NCBI RefSeq assembly: GCF_000151315.2
Contig: NW_011887307.1
Location: forward strand, 24,460 to 88,459
Origin: Capsaspora owczarzaki ATCC 30864
Lineage: Eukaryota > Opisthokonta > Filasterea
Length of the DNA stretch: 64,000 nt
Reading direction: 5' to 3'
In this document: piece after piece, positions 25,801 through 37,293 of the stretch
Numbering within the stretch: the stretch's first letter is position 1
How the letters are laid out: the number at the start of each line of letters is the position of its first letter
Notes under the pieces: model-generated
Database searches by the model: none
What the model saw: only the letters and a program-made list of their open reading frames with translations
What the model was told of the DNA's origin: nothing
Position numbers and translations under genes: made by a program

Positions 25801-28800
25801 ACTTGCTATGCCTCAGGGAGCGCCTCGTGTTGCGGAACCAATTGTTTGTTTTGCAGCTCGTCCGCAGTGTGCACTCAGTGTTATGAAGGCTACGACATGA
25901 TGAGTGGATCCTGCGTTCCTCTTGCTTCCATCGGATCAGTTGCGTCCATGCAATCTGCTTCGGCTGCCTCGGCGCTCTCAACATCTTTTGCGTCACTTGC
26001 TACCGCATCCTCAGCGTCCATTGCCTCAACCGCCTCTGCCTCAATTGCGTCTCTTGTTTCCGCCACATCTGCTCTGTCGGCGTCTGTTGCTTCCATTACT
26101 GCTGCATCGTCCGCGTCCATTGCATCTGCTGCGTCAGCTGCGACAGAAGCATCCAAAGCCTCCGGCGCTTCAGTTGCGTCTACACAAGCTGCATCGTCAG
26201 CTTCGATCGGCTCTGCTGTAAGCGCGTCATCCGCATCCATTGCGTCTGACGTTTCCGCGGCCTCGGCGATCTCTGCGTCCTTTGCTTCCATCGCTACTGC
26301 ATCGTCTGCCTCGATTGTATCTGCTGTAAGCGCGTCATCAGCATCTATCGCATCTGATGTTTCCGCGACCTCGGCGATCTCGGCGTCCCTTGCGTCCGTC
26401 GTCACTGCATCGTCTGCCTCGATTGCATCAGCTGCGTCAGCTGCGACACAAGCATCCAAAGCCTCCGCCGCTTCAGTTGCATCGACGCGATCTGCTTCGG
26501 TTGCATCTGTTGCGTCAGCTGTGTCAGCAGCGACACAAGCATCCAAAGCCTCCGACGCTTCGGTTGCGTCGGCTGCGACACAAGCATCCAAAGCCTCTGC
26601 CGCTTCAGTCGCGTCTACACAAGCTGCATCGTCAGCGTCAATTGCATCTGCTGCAAGCGCGTCGTCAGCATCTATCGCATCTGATGTTTCCGCGACCTCG
26701 GCGATCTCGGCGTCCCTTGCGTCCGTCGTCACTGCATCGTCAGCCTCGATTGCGTCTGCTGCGTCAGCTGCAACAGAAGCGTCCAAAGCCTCCGCCGCTT
26801 CAGTTGCATGGACGCGATCTGCTTCGGTTGCATCTGTTGCGTCGGCTGCGTCAGCAGCGACACAAGCATCCAAAGCCTCCGCCGCTTCAGTTGCGTCTAC
26901 ACAAGCTGCATCGTCAGCCTCGATTGCATATGTTGCGTCAGTAGCGACACAAGCATCTAAAGCCTCTGCCGCTTCAGTTGCGTCTACACAAGCTGCATCG
27001 TCAGCCTCGATTGCATATGTTGCGTCAGTAGCGACGCAAGCTTCTAAAGCCTCCGACGCCTCTGTTGCGTCGACGCAATCTGCCTCGGTTGCATCTGGTA
27101 CGTCGGCTGCGTCAGCTGCGACACAAGCATCCAAAGCCTCCGCCGCCTCTGCTGCGTCAGCTGCGACACAAGCATCCAAAGCCTCCGCCGCCTCTGTTGC
27201 GTCAGCAGCGACACAAGCATCCAAAGCCTCCGCCGCTTCAGTTGCGTCTACACAAGCTGCATCGTCAGCGTCAATTGCATCTGCTGCAAGCGCGTCGTCA
27301 GCATCCATTGCGTCTGATGTTTCCGCGACCGCATCGTTGGCTTCCGTCGTTGCTGCTGCATCTTCAGCCTCTCGGGCGTCCGCATCTGTAGCCTCTGCTG
27401 CTTCTGCTGCTTCTGCCCCCTCAGCCTCTGCCGCGTCAACCGCATCGGCATCTGCTGCTTCTGTTGCATCTTCCATTGCACAGTTCGGCGCTGGATCCCA
27501 AGACTCATCCTCGTCGGCGGCTGTCATCGCTGCTGTCGTTGCGTCCGTGGCAGTCATTGCGCTCATTGCAGTGGTCTTTATCGTGTTGCGGCGCCGGCGC
27601 TCGCAACGCTCTGTCATACGACCGAAGGACTCTGCCGGTCCCGTCATCGATCAGACGACAATTGAAATGACAATGTCTCCTCTGGCCCATTCGAGTGAAT
27701 CTCGCATCGAGGATGACGGCTCAACCTCCTCCAAGCCCAGCCAAAAGCTGCAGCCAGAATCGCAGAACGCTGCCAGTCCCATCTACCAGGAGGCTGATGA
27801 AGTGACAACTTCCCCTCAAAACCATTCGGCTGGAGCACACGACAAAGCGGACATTCCATCCCATGCGGCGGTCGCTCAACAACAGTCGTATCAAGCTGTC
27901 CCGACCGCCCCGCCAGAGGAGGTGGTTGACGATGATACGAGCGCGTATGTTGCCGGCAGCAATTCTCGTCGCGTTCGCGAAGGCTTGACCATTGGGAAGC
28001 ACCTTGCCAGTGGTGAATTTGGCGATGTGTCACTGGGTCAAGTGCCTTTCAACGTGTTGCCCACAAGAGCTCAAACCTTGCTCGGACCTACAGCGTCGCC
28101 AACCGTGCTGGTTGCAGTCAAGTCTTCCAAGGCCGACGCTGACGAGAAATCTCACCAAGACTTTGAGGCTGAGGCGAAGTTGATGGCGCCGTTTGTGCAT
28201 CCGAATGTCGTGCGGTTGCTTGCGGCTCTGGTCGAGTCAGAGCCCCATCTCGTTCTGCTAGAGTTTGTGCAGTACGGCGATTTGCGCACGCTGCTGCAAA
28301 AGTCCAAGCTGTATTCGCTTTGGTGGACGCACAACGAGCAGGTGCATGCCATTCGCCAGATTGCTCTCGGCATGGAGTATCTGGGCACGCTTAACTTTGT
28401 GCACCGAGATCTTGCCGCGCGCAACTGCCTTGTGGGGCAAGGAATGGTGGTCAAGATTGCCGATTTCGGGCTTTCCCGCGAATTGACGGATGAGCAAGAT
28501 TACTATCGCATGCAAACGCGAGGAAAACTTCCCGTGAAGGTGGGTTGAGTCAGATGGCTCCACTGCTGGTAGTATGTGATTCTGAGTGTGTTGGTGATTG
28601 TAGTGGATGGCACCGGAAACAATGACCTTCCGCAAGTTCTCGTCCATGTCGGATGTGTGGTCGTTTGGTGTGACTGCCTGTAAGTCGCGTCATTTCTGCT
28701 GATACTTGCTCTTGCGTCGAGATTTGACTTTTTATTGGTGCACGTTGGTAGGGGAATGCTCTAGTTACGGCGCAATGCCGTACGGCAAGATGAATGGCGC

Positions 28801-28993
28801 TGAGGCACTGGCTCATCTGGAGGCTGGTGGTCGACTACCCAGGCCGGAGCACTGCTCAACTGACCTGTTTAGCTTGATGTTTAGTTGCTGGAACTCCATC
28901 CCAGAACTACGTCCAAGCTTTACGCAGCTCGTCAAAGCTCTGAAAAACTTTGAGGATGGAACACCGATCCGTGAGATCGGGGCTCTGTTGTGA
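22833..28993 (+). CDS. LRR receptor tyrosine kinase F (18 LRRs, long Ala/Ser stalk)
   Basis: Exons: 22833-23008; eighteen 72-base LRR exons starting at 23080, 23209, 23343, 23478, 23612, 23749, 23883, 24020, 24154, 24291, 24443, 24580, 24714, 24851, 24985, 25122, 25272, 25408; then 25544-25716, 25781-28539, 28604-28679 and 28752-28993. Total about 1,573 residues. Architecture matches E exon for exon outside the LRR number: signal peptide, LRRNT ([11 protein letters not shown]), LRRs, Cys-rich module, Ala/Ser repeat of about 520 residues, membrane helix (about 27515-27590) followed by RRRRSQR, tyrosines in PIYQEA and QSYQAV, and a tyrosine kinase with [36 protein letters not shown] and LPVKWMAPE. 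The last three kinase exons have the same lengths and phases as in E (76 and 242 bases for the last two). Ligand unknown; ancestral duplicate of E. Confidence 0.92.
23080..25479 (+). repeat. Array of 18 LRR exon-intron units in kinase F
   Basis: All exons are 72 bases with phase-2 borders; introns are about 57-80 bases and similar to each other (GTAAGCAAGCAAAGTCATGA start, TATAG or CTTCAG end). Two intron/exon types alternate: those opening with ATCTCTG after TATAG/AAAG, and those opening with GGATCTGAG or GTATCTG after CTTCAG. A four-exon block at 23343 recurs at 23883 (offset 540) almost unchanged, and 24154 recurs at 24714 (offset 560). Confidence 0.88.
25932..27480 (+). repeat. Ala/Ser-coding minisatellite in kinase F
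   Basis: Imperfect repeats of GCATCCAAAGCCTCCGCCGC-type units encode [12 protein letters not shown] and [10 protein letters not shown] blocks between the cysteine-rich module and the membrane helix. The stretch is about 520 residues, against about 150 in E, so the array has expanded or shrunk since their split. Small residues spaced every three or four positions could form a helical rod or simply a flexible stalk. Confidence 0.85.
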
Positions 28994-30852
28994 ACACAAT
29001 CCGCCTGCTTTTGCGGCTTTGATTGACTTGTGTGTCGCGCCCTTGAAGAGTCGTCGAGTATTGAACGAATGTCTGCAGGATTTTGATTGCAATTCCAGTA
29101 TCTCTCTCTGTTCCAATATGCCTGGATTCGAGGGTGCAAAGGTTTTTTTCGTTAGCACCCCGTTGTTGAGCACTTTATTTCAAAGATCGCGTGTGTCAAA
29201 AAATAGCAGCTCGAGAGGTGAAACTGCGGCTAAGAGATGGTTGTGGGAACAATAGCAAAGCCCACTCAATCAACGTCGACCAAAGGGAGCTGAACTGCCC
29301 TGGCGGAGGTGGAGGCGCGATCAGACATGACCGACAGGTGCTTCATGACTATTTCCACCCAGAACGTCCCTTGAAATCGAGCCGACGAGCCGCGAAGGTT
29401 GGTGGGAACGGTTGGCGTTCATTTGCATCGTTTGTGTTTTTGTTTTGTTTGATAAACCAAAGTTTGCAATTGGTTGTGTCACAAGTTTCACAGATCATCT
29501 CCGCACTGTTCCGCGCTGCGATAGCTTTGCTCAAATCCAACGCTTAATACGGTGCTTGGATGCGTAGAGTGGGCCTCTCATTGTCTTGGGACCGAGCAGC
29601 GAGCACAATGCGGCGGTTATTTCCGTCGTGGAGCGGTGGGAAGTTTTGTTCCAGTTCGGTCGATAGATCACGCGGAAACGCTCGTTCGAGACGCTGCACT
29701 GCATTCTCCATCCACTCCGTGACAAAACATGTATGGCAACACATACTTGCTCGTGTTCAGCTCTTTGTCCGAGCTGTTCGTCTCCTGTTTCGATCGGATG
29801 ATTCACCGCCGCGGATTGTTTGTGGTTTGTGTGTTTTGCTTAAATTTTGTCAGTCCGTCTCTTTCATTTCCTGCGCGCTCGCAGAGTTGTCCTTGTTATC
29901 AGTTCGTCGCTTCTCGTTGACTGGTCGCGATACATCCCATGAGCCTCCAACTCCATGCGTTGAATCCGTTTCTCGCTCCGTTCTCCACAAATCAATAAAA
30001 TCCACCAAAAATCCGTCAGTCTCGAATTTTTTCTTTTTATTGTTTTTCTTTTTAAATTATTTTGTTAGTGGCATTGTTTGAATCGCTTTTCTATGTTGAT
30101 TGTTGTTTGACTGCAATAATGAGTGAGCAAACGGGATGCGCGATGAGGTGTCAACACACCCAAGCAGCAATCATATGTGAATGCATGCATGTGTATCTGC
30201 ATGGGTGTGTGTGTGTCTCTGCGTGGAGACAGATGACGACGAGCGTCGAGCCAAAACAACGTTTTGTGTATTTGCCGCTCTGTTCCACTCTCGACCTTGT
30301 CGCTCTGTCGCTTCTGCTGCTGCTGCTGCTGAACCCTGCTGCTGCTGCTGATGTAGCTCGTTCGTCGTGGCTCTGCCCGTCTATCGTTCCACCTCGCGCT
30401 TCCCCAGCCCACCGTCTCATCTCCGTCGTCGTCATCGTTCGACGCGCTGGTTATGCTGCCGACTCTATCTCTGTCGCACTCTGTCGCTCGTCCCCTTTTT
30501 TCGCTCGTCCCCTCTATAAACCGACACTCGCTTTGACGCCATGTTGCTTACGTCGTTGAGACCTCGCTTCGGTGATTCGGTTTAATCTGACATTCGGCAA
30601 GCGACCAAACAAACCGAACACACCTCGGCTGACACGATCATGCATTGCTCCCTCCTAATCAACAGTCGCGCATCACGACAACTAAACCCAGAATCCATCT
30701 CAGTAATGATACTCACCTTGTTTGGTCGTGCTCCTCTTGTCTGCCAGGTTACAGAATTCGAAAAAACCTACAACAATAGCCCGCGCAAACGAGCATTTTG
30801 GCACCCCTTCTTGATCAAACACTCAGACATACCACTGGGCTTCACTCCTTCG
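28994..30852. other. Intergenic region between kinase F and receptor G
   Basis: No gene recognised on either strand. There is an AATAAA at 29994-29999, more than 1 kb past the F stop, and a candidate TATA box near the right end. A CTG-rich stretch at about 30317-30350 is the only simple repeat seen. Confidence 0.55.
30515..30520 (+). promoter_or_regulatory. Candidate TATA box of receptor G
   Basis: TATAAA in CCCTCTATAAACCG, 333 bases upstream of the preferred G start codon. If used, the leader would include several upstream ATGs or a 5'UTR intron. Confidence 0.35.
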
Positions 30853-33381
30853 ATGTCTTTGTCTTCTAAATTCCGGCTGCTGCCACTGCTGCTGGTCGTG
30901 GTGGTCCTTGCGGTGGACAGTGCATCAGCATTCTTGGCCAACTACATCACCAACTCTGGCCAAGTGTGCACGAGCTCGCCAGCTGCATCAGGATGGTCCG
31001 TGGTCACTCTCACCAGCACTTATGAATCCGCCTGGTACTGCGCAAGCAATGCATTTCGACCTGGACCAGCGGACAATTGCGACCGAACCTGTGGATTTAC
31101 GTGTTTTGACTGGTCTTGCGGCGGTACTCGAGCACCGATCACGAACGCGCAGGCTGATTACTCGGTTGATCTCGAATCCGCTTTAAGCGACGACGAGCTC
31201 ACCAACTATGTCATGGACGGTCGAGCGATTGCCAAATTCTCGTCGACAGTTGCTCTCGACTCGAACGCGGGCGACGACCTGGGGAGTGTTCAGCTCGCCT
31301 TCTACAATAGCCTTGGCGCTCTGCTCGTTTCATCCAGCTCTGCTACTACCATCTCAACGACCGCGGTTACCCTTGCGGCTTCAAAGCCCATCCCGAGCAC
31401 CGCTACCAAACTCGTCGGAAGCTTTGTTGCGTCAAAGTCCGGCGCTACGAACTATGCAATGGATGTCTCCTTCCAATCCCCTGTTCTGACAATAGTGGCC
31501 GCCCCGGTTCCGCAGACGTGCTCCTGCTCAGCCGTGAACGCGACGGCTGTGCTCGTCACGTTCTCAGCCGTCGCTAGCACACAACAACCAGTCACTCAAC
31601 TGTCTGTTGGATTGTCCAGCTCATCTCTCGCGCAAACATCCGGACTGCTTGCTTCGACTGCCACTTCATACACATTCACCGGGCTGTCAAGCGGGACAAC
31701 TTTCACATGCACTGTCCAAGCTAAAAATGATGCGGGCATTTCAACTGTGGCCAGCCATCCGCCGTCTGTGACAACACCCTCTGTTGATTGGGTTTACGCG
31801 CAGTCTGTGTGCTCTGCAACCTGTAATGGGACACGTACCCGCAGTGCGACATGTCAAGATGGCAACGGCATTGTGTACGCGAACAGCGTTTGCATTGCGT
31901 CTCCTCAACAACCTACTGGTGTTGTGCCATGCAACGTCGTCTCGGACTGGAGTGCCTGGCCGACCTGCTCCAGCACGGATTGCAGCGTTGGTTCCCACAC
32001 GCGCACGCGCACGCCGGTGGGTCCGTCTGGCGACAATTTTTGCAACCTCCCGTTGAGTGAGACTCAGCCCTGCACTGGCAGCGACTCATGTGGCACTTCG
32101 GAGGTGCCCTTGTCTTCTTCGGAGGTGCTCTCCGCTTCCTTGACAGGCTCTGCCCAGACTCTTCCTCCTGGTGCCAGCTCCTCGTCTGAGAGCAGCCTTG
32201 AGAGTCAAGTTGCTACCCCGAGTAGTGCAGGCATTCTCCCGTCGTCGGGCTCAAGTGCTAACATTCCCCTGTCGAGCGCGAGCGCCGTTTCGTCGAATAC
32301 CCCGGCTGGGACGCTTGTCATTGGCTCGGGCTCGGGCGGTGATGCAAGCAACATGGCGATTGGTGTTGCAGTGGGCCTTGGCATCTTGCTGGTCGTCATT
32401 GTGATCTTGGTGTTGGTCATGCGCCGCCGCCGCAGCCCTGCGAAAACGCGCGTTGTTTCCTCGACTTCTACCATTGGCAACGCGCTCTTTGCACCTGCTT
32501 CCTCCGCCTCTTCGCGTACCATGTCGCCAAATGCCCAAGCTTCACCCGACGAGGAGGAAACGTACGCGGTTGCCCGACCAAGCAGCGTGATTGCGCCGCC
32601 ATCATCTTCGTCGGCTGCCGCGCTCTATCTTGCGCCCCAAGACTCTCCAGCTCACAGCAAGGCTCAGGAGGCCGGGCTGTACGACGCTGTGGGCGGGCAG
32701 AGCTCGACGTACGCCGTCGCAACACGCGCAAAATCAGTGTATACGTCCCCTGGCGAAGGCAATACGCCTGCGCCATCCGAAAACTACATGCAACCCGACG
32801 ACGCACCTGCAGCAGCCAAGCCAAAGGCGACCCCACAGGCGCAGGACGATGATCTCTATGCCTTCACGGCAGATCATGTGCATCCTGCCGCAGCCCCAGC
32901 CGCCAATCCTGACGACAATGACCTGTATGCTCAAGTTGGCAGCTTTGCACCCACCTCCGGTGCTGCAGCTCAAGGGGACTACTATGCCACAGCGCAGCCG
33001 CAGCCTCGTGCGCCGCTTGCTGCTCCAGTGGCGAGCAGCAACAATGTCGTCGCTCCCAACGGCGATGTGTACGCGACCGTTGCAAAGCCAGACGGAGCTG
33101 CAGCGGCGTCGGCGTCGTCGTCGTCGTCCAGCCAGTTTGTTGCAGGCCCACAAAATGGCGACCTTTATTCGCAGGTTCGGCACGCAACGTCACAGCCCGC
33201 GCACGCACAAAGCGACCTGTACGAGGAGCTTGGGCTTCCGGCAACGAGCACCAGCATTCAGAACTTGACAGCCAAATCGAAGAGCAAAAAGCGCGGTGAC
33301 GCCTTGGACGCTGTCAACGAAGACGGTCAGCCCGCGGCACCCTTCTCTGTGGAAGCGTCTCACTGGGTTTCCGACGACTGA
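30853..33381 (+). CDS. Kinase-less receptor G, intronless: beta-rich domain, FN3, TSP1-like, TM, tyrosine-motif tail
   Basis: One open exon of about 842 residues from ATG 30853. An in-frame ATG at 30640 exists, but 30853 places a clean signal peptide (MSLSSKFRLLPLLLVVVVLA) first. In order: N-terminal cysteine-bearing domain (to about 31500), FN3-like (about 31510-31770), two TSP1-like repeats (CSATCNGTRTRSATC and WSAWPTCSSTDCSVGSHTRT, about 31785-32095), Ser-rich stalk, membrane helix (about 32350-32420) followed by MRRRRS, and a 310-residue tail with about a dozen tyrosine motifs (ETYAVA, GLYDAV, DLYAFT, DLYAQV, APNGDVYATV, GDLYSQV, DLYEEL). Same plan as A and B, but with no introns and little identity outside motifs, so an older paralogue. 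The TSP1 repeats here are closer to the canonical WSxWxxCS pattern than in A and B. Confidence 0.85.
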   Translation: MSLSSKFRLLPLLLVVVVLAVDSASAFLANYITNSGQVCTSSPAASGWSVVTLTSTYESAWYCASNAFRPGPADNCDRTCGFTCFDWSCGGTRAPITNAQADYSVDLESALSDDELTNYVMDGRAIAKFSSTVALDSNAGDDLGSVQLAFYNSLGALLVSSSSATTISTTAVTLAASKPIPSTATKLVGSFVASKSGATNYAMDVSFQSPVLTIVAAPVPQTCSCSAVNATAVLVTFSAVASTQQPVTQLSVGLSSSSLAQTSGLLASTATSYTFTGLSSGTTFTCTVQAKNDAGISTVASHPPSVTTPSVDWVYAQSVCSATCNGTRTRSATCQDGNGIVYANSVCIASPQQPTGVVPCNVVSDWSAWPTCSSTDCSVGSHTRTRTPVGPSGDNFCNLPLSETQPCTGSDSCGTSEVPLSSSEVLSASLTGSAQTLPPGASSSSESSLESQVATPSSAGILPSSGSSANIPLSSASAVSSNTPAGTLVIGSGSGGDASNMAIGVAVGLGILLVVIVILVLVMRRRRSPAKTRVVSSTSTIGNALFAPASSASSRTMSPNAQASPDEEETYAVARPSSVIAPPSSSSAAALYLAPQDSPAHSKAQEAGLYDAVGGQSSTYAVATRAKSVYTSPGEGNTPAPSENYMQPDDAPAAAKPKATPQAQDDDLYAFTADHVHPAAAPAANPDDNDLYAQVGSFAPTSGAAAQGDYYATAQPQPRAPLAAPVASSNNVVAPNGDVYATVAKPDGAAAASASSSSSSQFVAGPQNGDLYSQVRHATSQPAHAQSDLYEELGLPATSTSIQNLTAKSKSKKRGDALDAVNEDGQPAAPFSVEASHWVSDD

Positions 33382-33757
33382 TAGGAGACGCTTGAGGTGT
33401 CGGATGGGTTGTTGTTTTTGGTTTCTGGTTCCGGTTTGTTTGTTGTCGTTTGAGTTTTTTCGTTTGTTCTCTCCTCCTCCTCCTCCCTCGTAGAGTCTTT
33501 TCGGAGCCTCGCTTGTTCGTTGTTTTGCTCGCTTGTTCATGACCGTTGCGTTCACTGTAAATCCTGTTTATTCCCTCCATGTCAAAAATAACAAAAAACA
33601 CAAAACAACGAGCTTCCATCTTGCGCATTTTTTGCAGCTCAAATTCATCAACGTCTATTGTGGCTTAACTGCCTATTGTTCGACCTGTCTCGTTCTGTTC
33701 GATCTATCGATCCTTTTCTTTTTTTCGTTTTCAGCCAAAGTAAGTTAAATCTCATTC

Positions 33758-33823
<66 letters not shown>

Positions 33824-33831
33824 CGTTCCTA
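33382..33831. other. Spacer between receptor G and the hybrid receptor, with poly-T run
   Basis: No gene. A run of 65 T (33759-33823) ends eight bases before the hybrid start codon, so the start lies directly after a homopolymer whose length is unreliable. Confidence 0.65.
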
Positions 33832-34188
33832 ATGATCCGCTCTTTCGCTTGCTCCGCCGCTTCGTCGTTGGCTGCTGCCCCCGCCGGCACAGCTGCGGTT
33901 GTTCTTGCGCTCATCCTGTCTTTCGCCAGCATGTCCATCGCGGTTCCCAGCGCAACGACGCGTATGTCTTAATGTGATGTGTGTTGTGATTTTGCCTTTC
34001 GGCGTTTTGTTGCGGGTTCCACTTTGCCAGCCAATTTCACACCTCGCCGACCCGCGCATCTGCCACCCCTCACATACACCACTCACACACACACACACGT
34101 ACACTCCACAGCCATCCCTCCGATGCTGTTCGTTCTCCCGAGCTTCAGTTTTTTTTCTCTACCCTTTGACTCAACGTTCCAGCCAAAC

Positions 34189-34223
<35 letters not shown>

Positions 34224-37118
34224 AATTCACAATTAGCTTTGGTTGCCTTTTTTGCGATAACAATACTGTTTGGCTTCAGCCTGTTTTGTTGCGGTTACGA
34301 CACGCGCGTGTATTGAAACATGGCTGAATATCGACAGGTTGGTTTGGAGTTGGGAACGGGGGGTTTGTGAGCGAGGGAGATGAGGAAGGCGACGAAAAAA
34401 GCCGGAAAAATGCTGGATGTAGATTTTTCAGATCGGAAGAAGGCGTGCTGTTGGTGTTTGGTGTTTGGTGTGGTGTTTGGTGTTGGGGGTTGGATGTGCA
34501 ATGAATGACCGAAAGAGTACTCACTCGATGTGCAATGATGATGATGATGATGATGAACTTTTGGGTGTTTTGTCCAGCGTTCGATCCGCCGACGGGCGGG
34601 TTTATCACGCAGCAGACGTGCAACAATGGTAAAACTGCAATCGCACCGCCGTCGCTGTGGACCGTTGCACAAGCCCAGGACAACGAAGAGGACAGATGGT
34701 ATTGCCAGAGCAATCTATTAAAGCCGGGAGCTGCCAACTGTCCCGGCAATAATCCCCCTAGGAGTTGTACAAACCGTAACTCAATCACATATGGTTGGCT
34801 CTACCAAGCGATTTCGCTGTCCTCGTTCGCAAAAAACTCTGGATACATTGACGGCACTCGTGTGGTCGTCAGCTTCACAGCAGCCTTCACCAACTCGAAT
34901 CAGCATGGTGGTTACCTGTTTCTGAGGATTTACAACGCGGCGAACACCGTTTTGGGTGAAAGGTGGTCGAACACTTTAACCACTGCCGGAGCTTTGACGA
35001 TCTCGACTCCGCTTCCCGCCGGTTCCGTCAGCATGAACGCATACTTGAGTGGATTTCGAAACGCTGGCGGGTCGGGGCCCATCAACGCCTTCTTTGGCTC
35101 TGTTTACATGACCCTAGCCGCTGGTAAGGTGTTTTTGAATTATTGTTTCTTTGGTCCGTGCTCCAACAAAGCCATGTGTGAGCTGACAGTGAGTATTCGT
35201 CCTTTGTTTTATGGTACCCTAGCGCCCATGAAACAAGCCGGAGTGTTCGCCACGGCTGCGTCCTACCGGTCTGTCGACTTGTCCTGGAGTTTGGTGCAAA
35301 ACACTCAGCAATCCGTGTCCTCGTTTACCGTTCAGTACAGCACGACTGCAAACTTTGCTAGTTTCCAGAATGTGACTGGTTTGAGCAGCAGTTCGACCTC
35401 CTACACCGTCGCTGGGCTTACCAGAAACACCCTGTACTACTTCCGCATCTATGCAGTCAACAGCATTGGCACTTCTGATCCGAGCGACACCAAGCAAGCA
35501 ACAACGTTAAATCTGAGCTTTGCAGGCACTGGCTGGGGCGCTTGCTCGGGGTGCGGTGGCACCCAGCAAATGCAGTACCAATGCACCGACACGGTTACAA
35601 ACTATGCCGATGGTACGTGCACGACGAATGGCGTTACGAAGCCGACGAACACGCAACCGTGCAATGTCATCATGTCCTATGCACCTGTTTCTCCGTGCTC
35701 TGCGGCTTGCGGCGCGACACAGACCGTCACTGCTACGGCTGTCCTGAGCAACGCCGTGTCGCCTACAGCCTGTCTCCAAACCCAGTTGCAGTCCTGCACA
35801 GGTGCACCGTGCCCGACCAACTGCGCGTATGCATCCTGGCCATCGTTCGATCCCTGTTCGAACTGCGCGACCCTCTCCATCACGCGCACCATCGCCACTT
35901 CGGCGGCGTTTGGCGGCTCGGCTTGCCTCGACCCTTCAGTTTCTACGTCAGCATGCAGCTGCACCAGCTCTGCCACTCCAGAAGTTTCAAGCACGGCAGT
36001 CTCGAGCATTTCAAGCTCCGCGACTTCCAGCGTGACGCCGTACGTGGCTACCTCGACGCCGGGCGTTTCAGTGCCTGCACCCACGACTTCAACTGCGGTG
36101 CGCAGTAGTGCCACGTCGTCGATCAGCAAGTCGGCCACGCCGTCCGCTTCTCGTCTGTCGTCTTCTCGCACGGCCACACTGGCTTCAACCACCGGTGGCC
36201 CTGGGAACGTTCAGAATCAAACCGATTCTGGCAGCGGCTTCCCGCTGGGTGCCATTATTGGTGCGATTGCCGGCATTGTCCTCCTTGCTGTCATCATCCT
36301 GTTTGTTATTGCTCGGCGCCGTAAGGCTCGCGAGTCCAAGCCGGCGGCGTCGAATTCCGCGCGCGCATTGCCGCCTACTGCGTACGGCCTGTCTGTTGTG
36401 TGTTGGGTGTGTTGGTTGGGCGTTTTTGATGTGAGATTCTTGGCTAACTCGTACCTGTTGGGGGGGGGGCTGTTGTTTTCTCTTTTTGGTTGCATTTCAC
36501 CTTCGGTGCAGAAGCAACATGGAGCTGTTGACTCGACCTGCCAGCTCGAAAATGACTGCGTCACAAAGCGAGACCGACGATGTGTATGCCGACGTGGGCA
36601 AGCCAGACTCCATCTATGCGGCGGCTCAGCCAGCGGCCGGCAATGCTGCTGTTCGTGATTCCATCTACGAAGACACGCAAGACAAGGCGCAGTACGCAGC
36701 AGCTGCTGGTGGGTCGACGTACGCTGCTCCCGAGGCAACCTACTCTGCTCCTGGCCAATCCAGTGGCGGCGGTGGCGAGGATCTCTACGCGTCGCTTGGC
36801 GACAATCAGGATTTGTACAGCACGGTTGTACCTGCTGCTGCTGCTGCTGGTGGCGCCTCTGGCAACACATCTGGCTTTATTGTCGGACCTCAGGGTGATG
36901 TGTACGCGGTTGCCGCACCTGGTGGTGGTAGCTCTGGCGCTCCCAAACCCGGTTTTACTGTTGGCCCGAGAGGCGACGTGTATGCGGTTGCTTCGCCTGG
37001 ATCGAAGGCAGACGAAAGCCTGTATGACAATCTCTCGCCTTCGTACAATGAGTCTTCCTTCCTCGCGCCGAACGGTGACGTGTATGCCAAGCCCGCCAAG
37101 CCTCCGACACGGGGCTAA
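33832..37118 (+). CDS. Hybrid A/B kinase-less receptor (5' half like A, 3' half like B)
   Basis: Exons 33832-33961, 34578-35123, 35223-36381 and 36512-37118; about 813 residues. Exon 1 gives a signal peptide (start MIRSFACSAASS, hydrophobic VVLALILSFAS). Exon 2 and most of exon 3 match receptor A, including the 99-base intron; the end of exon 3, intron 3 and exon 4 match receptor B, including the ITAM-like YASLGDNQDLYSTV tail. The switch lies between the last A-type bases (35734-35737) and the first B-type base (35959). At 35596, 35599 and 35671 it has bases found in neither A nor B, so it is not a simple in-silico join of those two. Domains: N-terminal beta-rich, FN3, TSP1-like, stalk, membrane helix, tyrosine tail, no kinase. 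Reading frame is intact. Confidence 0.87.
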
Positions 37119-37262
37119 ACCGCGTTTCATCTCGAATGATTGTGTTGTTTTGTTTGGTTGTGTTCTCCCCCTCAGCTATCCATTCGTCGTATTGCATTCA
37201 TTAGTCGTTTTTTGTTGCTTTGCTGCATTATTCACTTGCCATGTTAGAATGCCGTGTGTGTG

Positions 37263-37293
<31 letters not shown>

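Noticed and set aside
25890-27647. 585-codon antisense frame rich in Ala/Asp/Glu opposite the F stalk
   Set aside because: A complement of the Ala/Ser minisatellite; codon regularity of the true strand forces an open antisense frame. The same holds for 18653-19264 opposite E.
30640-30852. Upstream in-frame methionine as start of receptor G
   Set aside because: It would bury the signal peptide about 70 residues inside the protein; the ATG at 30853 places it at the N-terminus. It remains possible as an untranslated or alternative leader.
28994-30852. Open frame of 173 codons at 29560-30081
   Set aside because: No domain, low-complexity end and no splice or promoter support; looks like chance.
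33832-37118. Hybrid receptor as a pure assembly chimera of A and B
   Set aside because: It carries bases found in neither A nor B (35596, 35599, 35671) and its own 5' flank, so a simple collapse of A and B does not explain it. An allelic origin is still open.
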